A DNA stretch of 8,940 nt from contig JAHDCE010000134.1 of NCBI GenBank assembly GCA_020630045.1, positions 1 to 8,940 on the forward strand. Direction: 5' to 3'. Position numbers and translations under genes: made by a program. Positions 6,045-8,940 of this stretch are shown here, one piece after another. This stretch comes from Saprospiraceae bacterium (GTDB lineage: Bacteria > Bacteroidota > Bacteroidia > Chitinophagales > Saprospiraceae). Numbering within the stretch: position 1 is the stretch's first letter; each line of letters begins with the position of its first letter. Below the pieces are notes generated by a model. The model worked only from the letters and a program-made list of their open reading frames with translations. It was not told the DNA's origin and did no database searches.

Positions 6045-6063
6045 GGAAAGCGAGACGACTAAA

Positions 6064-7584
6064 ATGACCGGAAAAGAAACGATTAATATTGTTTGGTTTA
6101 GAAAAGACCTGCGAATAACCGACCATGCTCCTTTGGTCGCGGCGCAAGCAGATGGTATTCCTACCTTGTTGATATACATTTATGAACCGTCATTTATCAG
6201 CTCGGGAAGTTATGCTAATAGGCACTGGAGATTTATTACCCAATCTATAGATTCTTTCAGTCGCGGATTGCGTGAAAACGGATTGGTTCTACATGTTTTT
6301 CACAAGGATGCGGAGGAAGTATTTGAATATTTGTGCAATGCCTTTCATGTAAAATCGGTGTACTCTCATCATGAGGTGGGACTCAAGATTACTAGGGAGC
6401 GAGATGTGCGAGTTGGTCATTTGTTAGAAAGTTTCGGAGTGGAATGGAGTGTATTCGGGCAGGATGGAATCGTGAGAAATGCGACAACCCGAATCGGTTG
6501 GGATGAACATTGGAAGTCGTATATGGAGTCTCCTTTGGTCAATCCGGATTTGAAAGCGATCAAACGATTTCGATTGTCTGAGTCCCATAATTCGAAATTA
6601 GAGGGTGACGCATTGCCTGTAACTTTCTATGAAACGGATAAGAACTTTCAAAGAGGAGGATATTTTTGGGGAAAGAAATATTTGTCTAACTTCCTTGCGG
6701 AAAGAAGTAGGGAGTATATCAAATTTTTGTCGAGTCCCTATAAAAGCCGACTTTCTTGTAGTCGTTTTTCCCCTTATTTAGCTCATGGATGCCTAGGAGC
6801 TCGGGAAGTTTATCAAAGTGTTTCTCCTAGGGTCAATGAATCCAAACATGGGCATAATCTTGAGCAATTTTTGGTGCGCATTTACTGGCGGAGTCACTAC
6901 ATGCAAAAGCTGGAATCAGAATGGGAGTTGGAGTTCCAGCCCATGAATCGGGAGTTGATAGGAATGAATCATGAAGTAGAAGGGGAGTTTATGAATGCTT
7001 GGAAAACAGGCAATACCGGTTATCCTATGATAGATGCATCAATGAGGAGTTTGATTGAGACCGGCTATCTGAATTTTAGGATGCGTGCCATGCTGGTAAC
7101 ATTTGCCACTTTTACCATGTGGTTGGATTGGAAGGAAGTCGCTCGGCATTTGTCTCGGCTGTTTCTCGACTTTGAGCCGGGTGTTCATTATGGACAAATC
7201 CAAGTACAGGCCGGATTGTCCGGTTATCATACTTTGAGGATATTCAATCCGATCGCTCAATCACAGAAGTATGACAAGAGCGGCTTTTTTCTCAAGCGAT
7301 TCCTTCCTGAGTTGGAATCATTGCCTGCTCCTATGGTTTTCACACCTTGGATGATGTCAAAGATGGAAGAAGAACACTTTGGTATCCGATTAGGAAAGGA
7401 TTACCCGAAACCCATTTTGGATTTCGATATCTCTAGTAGGATAGCAAAGGAATATTATTGGAAAAGGAGAAATGCCCATCATGTCCAACAACAACTACCA
7501 AAGATTTGGGAACGTCATTGTTCGCCCCAAAAAATCGAAGCCTATTTAAAAGTGTGGCAAGAGAACCGGTCTAGACGAATGTAA
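6064..7584 (+). CDS. Cryptochrome/DNA photolyase family protein (atypical FAD and substrate pocket)
   Basis: Photolyases use light and FAD to split UV-induced pyrimidine dimers; cryptochromes are signalling relatives. The 506 residues show the N-terminal antenna-binding Rossmann domain (about 7-140, starting NIVWFRKDLRITDH) and the helical FAD domain (about 215-480). Recognisable stretches in the latter are SRFSPYLAHGCLGAREVY (233-250), TGNTGYPMIDASMRSL (315-330), NFRMRAM (337-343), MWLDWKEVARHL (352-363) and RIFNPIAQSQKYDKSGFFLKRFLPEL (392-417). Compared by eye with E. coli PhrB, the Asn near flavin N5 (N378) becomes H375 and the proximal electron-transfer Trp (W382) becomes I379. The substrate Trp W384 becomes V381 and the substrate Glu E274 becomes R272; W277 (as W275) and W359 (as W356) remain. 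This fits a divergent photolyase branch with the segment DFEPGxHYxQxQxQAG. DNA repair is likely but not assured. The ATG has no clear Shine-Dalgarno site. The 3' end converges on the next gene with a 2-bp gap. Confidence 0.88.
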   Translation: MTGKETINIVWFRKDLRITDHAPLVAAQADGIPTLLIYIYEPSFISSGSYANRHWRFITQSIDSFSRGLRENGLVLHVFHKDAEEVFEYLCNAFHVKSVYSHHEVGLKITRERDVRVGHLLESFGVEWSVFGQDGIVRNATTRIGWDEHWKSYMESPLVNPDLKAIKRFRLSESHNSKLEGDALPVTFYETDKNFQRGGYFWGKKYLSNFLAERSREYIKFLSSPYKSRLSCSRFSPYLAHGCLGAREVYQSVSPRVNESKHGHNLEQFLVRIYWRSHYMQKLESEWELEFQPMNRELIGMNHEVEGEFMNAWKTGNTGYPMIDASMRSLIETGYLNFRMRAMLVTFATFTMWLDWKEVARHLSRLFLDFEPGVHYGQIQVQAGLSGYHTLRIFNPIAQSQKYDKSGFFLKRFLPELESLPAPMVFTPWMMSKMEEEHFGIRLGKDYPKPILDFDISSRIAKEYYWKRRNAHHVQQQLPKIWERHCSPQKIEAYLKVWQENRSRRM

Positions 7585-7586
7585 GG

Positions 7587-8876
7587 TTATTCAAAATCTT
7601 TGTAAAGTAGATATTTACTTCTGATTTCGGTCTTGAACGTATTGACCTCGGCCGCCCAACCTTTTTTTACTTCATCAAATGATTTTCCGGCGATGATGTC
7701 TTTTCTCAATTGATCCGTTCCCGCCAATTTGTCGAAGAATTTATTCTTCAAGAAAAAGGATTTTTTGTCCGGATATATCGCATAAAAGTCAAATAAATAA
7801 TTCAAATCCAACTCCTTTGTCTTGAGAAAAAGAACTTCTTCGTCCTTGCCGCTCAAATCCACACCATAGCATTTTGTATCTTGATGCTTGGGGTATTTCG
7901 CTCCATCCCTTGAAACGGGTGTGTAAGAAAACGATTTGTCCGGATAAGAAGGATCTCCGAACAACTGGAATTGTTTTCCGGTTCCTCTTCCAATATTTAC
8001 GACGGTCCCTTCAAAAAGGCACAAGGAGGGATAGAGATAAATGGAACGCATATTGGGGAGGTTGGGGGAAGGTTTCACCGGAAGGTGATATGCTTTTTCA
8101 TGATCATAATTCAAGCAGTTAATGACATCTAAATCGCATTGGACACCGTTTTTTAACCAACTTTCACCGTTGATCATTCCGGCGATTTCACCGACCGTCA
8201 TTCCGTGAACAATCGGAATTTTATGCATGCCGACAAATGATTCGAAGCCGGGTTTCAGTACAGGACCATCCACATAATGTCCGTTGGGATTGGGGCGGTC
8301 AAGCACCAATACTTTTATTCCATTTTCGGCGCAAGCCTCCATCAAATAATGAAGTGTTGAAATATAAGTATAGAATCTCGCTCCGACATCTTGGATGTCA
8401 AAAATGACATAATCAGCACCTTTCAAATCTTCAGCACCCGGTTTTTTCTTTTTTCCATATAATGAAACGATTGGGATACCGGTTTTTACGTCCTTGCCGT
8501 CCTTTACAACCGCTCCGGCGTCCGCTTTTCCTCGGAATCCGTGTTCCGGAGCGAAAATCTTCCGGACGTTGACTCCTTTTTCTACCAATACATCCACCAA
8601 GTGGCCTTCACTTACTCGTGAGGTCTGATTGACGGTGAGAATCACATTTTTATCCTTGATAATCGGTAGATACTTTTCGAACTGATCGGCACCCACAATA
8701 ATCGGGGGCTCTTCATTTGTATTCGACTCTTCCTTAACGGAAATGGTAGACCCTTCTTGAGGGTCGGAAGAGATATTTGAATTTTGTTGGCAACCCGAAC
8801 TTCCTGACAAGATGAAGGAAACAAGGAATAGCAATATTCCCAGATTAGAAGAATTGGATATTGGATTCATTTTCAT
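7587..8876 (-). CDS. namZ: NamZ-type exo-beta-N-acetylmuramidase (DUF1343, GH171), predicted lipoprotein
   Basis: NamZ enzymes remove terminal N-acetylmuramic acid from peptidoglycan fragments in the periplasm, feeding cell-wall recycling. The 429-residue product has a signal peptide (hydrophobic about 12-24) ending in a lipobox-like S-S-G-C with Cys at 29. A polar Ser/Asn/Glu linker (30-57) follows, then the whole DUF1343 domain (about 58-429). Conserved stretches are NVILTVNQTSR (77-87), FAPEHGFRG (108-116, probably holding the catalytic Glu), IFDIQDVGARFYTY (158-171), VLDRPNPNG (191-199), HGMTVGE (224-230), PSPNLPN and the later GRGT. No acidic surface-export signal directly follows the Cys, so a periplasm-facing anchor is likely. 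A second Met at codon 3 is an equally possible start. No clear -7 box is seen upstream: the nearest, TATTGTTTG, has one base too many. It ends 2 bp from the convergent photolyase gene with no terminator between them. Confidence 0.9.
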   Translation of the reverse strand: MKMNPISNSSNLGILLFLVSFILSGSSGCQQNSNISSDPQEGSTISVKEESNTNEEPPIIVGADQFEKYLPIIKDKNVILTVNQTSRVSEGHLVDVLVEKGVNVRKIFAPEHGFRGKADAGAVVKDGKDVKTGIPIVSLYGKKKKPGAEDLKGADYVIFDIQDVGARFYTYISTLHYLMEACAENGIKVLVLDRPNPNGHYVDGPVLKPGFESFVGMHKIPIVHGMTVGEIAGMINGESWLKNGVQCDLDVINCLNYDHEKAYHLPVKPSPNLPNMRSIYLYPSLCLFEGTVVNIGRGTGKQFQLFGDPSYPDKSFSYTPVSRDGAKYPKHQDTKCYGVDLSGKDEEVLFLKTKELDLNYLFDFYAIYPDKKSFFLKNKFFDKLAGTDQLRKDIIAGKSFDEVKKGWAAEVNTFKTEIRSKYLLYKDFE

Positions 8877-8905
8877 GGAGGATTAATTTAGTAACAGTCA
8901 AACAA

Positions 8906-8913
8906 TAACTTTG
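8906..8913 (+). promoter_or_regulatory. Possible -7 box for a divergent gene beyond the window
   Basis: TAACTTTG on the plus strand matches TAnnTTTG. The position 20 nt upstream holds TTA rather than TTG, so the -33 box is imperfect. If real, it would drive a gene to the right of the window, divergent from namZ. Confidence 0.25.
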
Positions 8914-8940
8914 CGATTTGACTTATGTTCTTTTTACTTT

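Noticed and set aside
7602..7618. GTAAA/TTTAC inverted repeat near the end of namZ as a terminator
   Set aside because: It is only 5 AT-rich base pairs, inside coding sequence and without a T-run on either strand.
7874..8122. 82-codon plus-strand ORF
   Set aside because: It is antisense to the well-conserved NamZ domain, with no family features.
1..8940. CRISPR array, tRNA, rRNA, prophage or toxin-antitoxin module
   Set aside because: I looked for spaced direct repeats, tRNA-like cloverleaf sequence and small paired ORFs and saw none. The window is core chromosome apart from the fold-back element.

Overview
The window looks like a chromosomal core region of a Bacteroidota bacterium, most likely of the Cytophagales type. 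This is inferred from gene content and family signatures, not from any database search. The supporting signs are a short SecG, a LptE-type secretin-associated lipoprotein, a MiaB with an N-terminal extension, near absence of Shine-Dalgarno sites, and two promoters that fit the Bacteroidota pattern TTG-N20-TAnnTTTG.

Layout, left to right: the 3' part of pnp (plus strand, cut by the window edge) ends at a strong intrinsic terminator. A 368-bp non-coding stretch follows. It holds a 163-bp fold-back element with 14-bp perfect terminal inverted repeats ending in TA, and then the terminator of the oppositely oriented secG. From 5719 down to 1177 a minus-strand operon reads miaB, a receiver-less sigma-54 activator, lptE, a TPR-like conserved protein, and secG. 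Three of the four junctions overlap: 4-nt ATGA overlaps at miaB/activator and TPR/secG, and 17 nt at activator/lptE. The fourth is an 80-nt gap with a hairpin. A 344-bp divergent intergenic region separates miaB from a plus-strand cryptochrome/photolyase-family gene. It contains one well-formed promoter for each direction and two small palindromes placed beside or over the -33 boxes. The photolyase gene converges, 2 bp apart, on a minus-strand NamZ-type (DUF1343, GH171) lipoprotein gene that runs almost to the window end.

The operon links tRNA modification (MiaB), transcription control (sigma-54 activator), outer-membrane LPS assembly (LptE) and protein export (SecG). That suggests co-regulation of envelope biogenesis with translation. 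NamZ would act in the periplasm on peptidoglycan fragments. The photolyase homologue lacks several residues that define classical CPD photolyases and is the most unusual protein here. The fold-back element is the best candidate for something not explained by ordinary genes. Nothing in the window looks like a defence system, prophage or CRISPR array.
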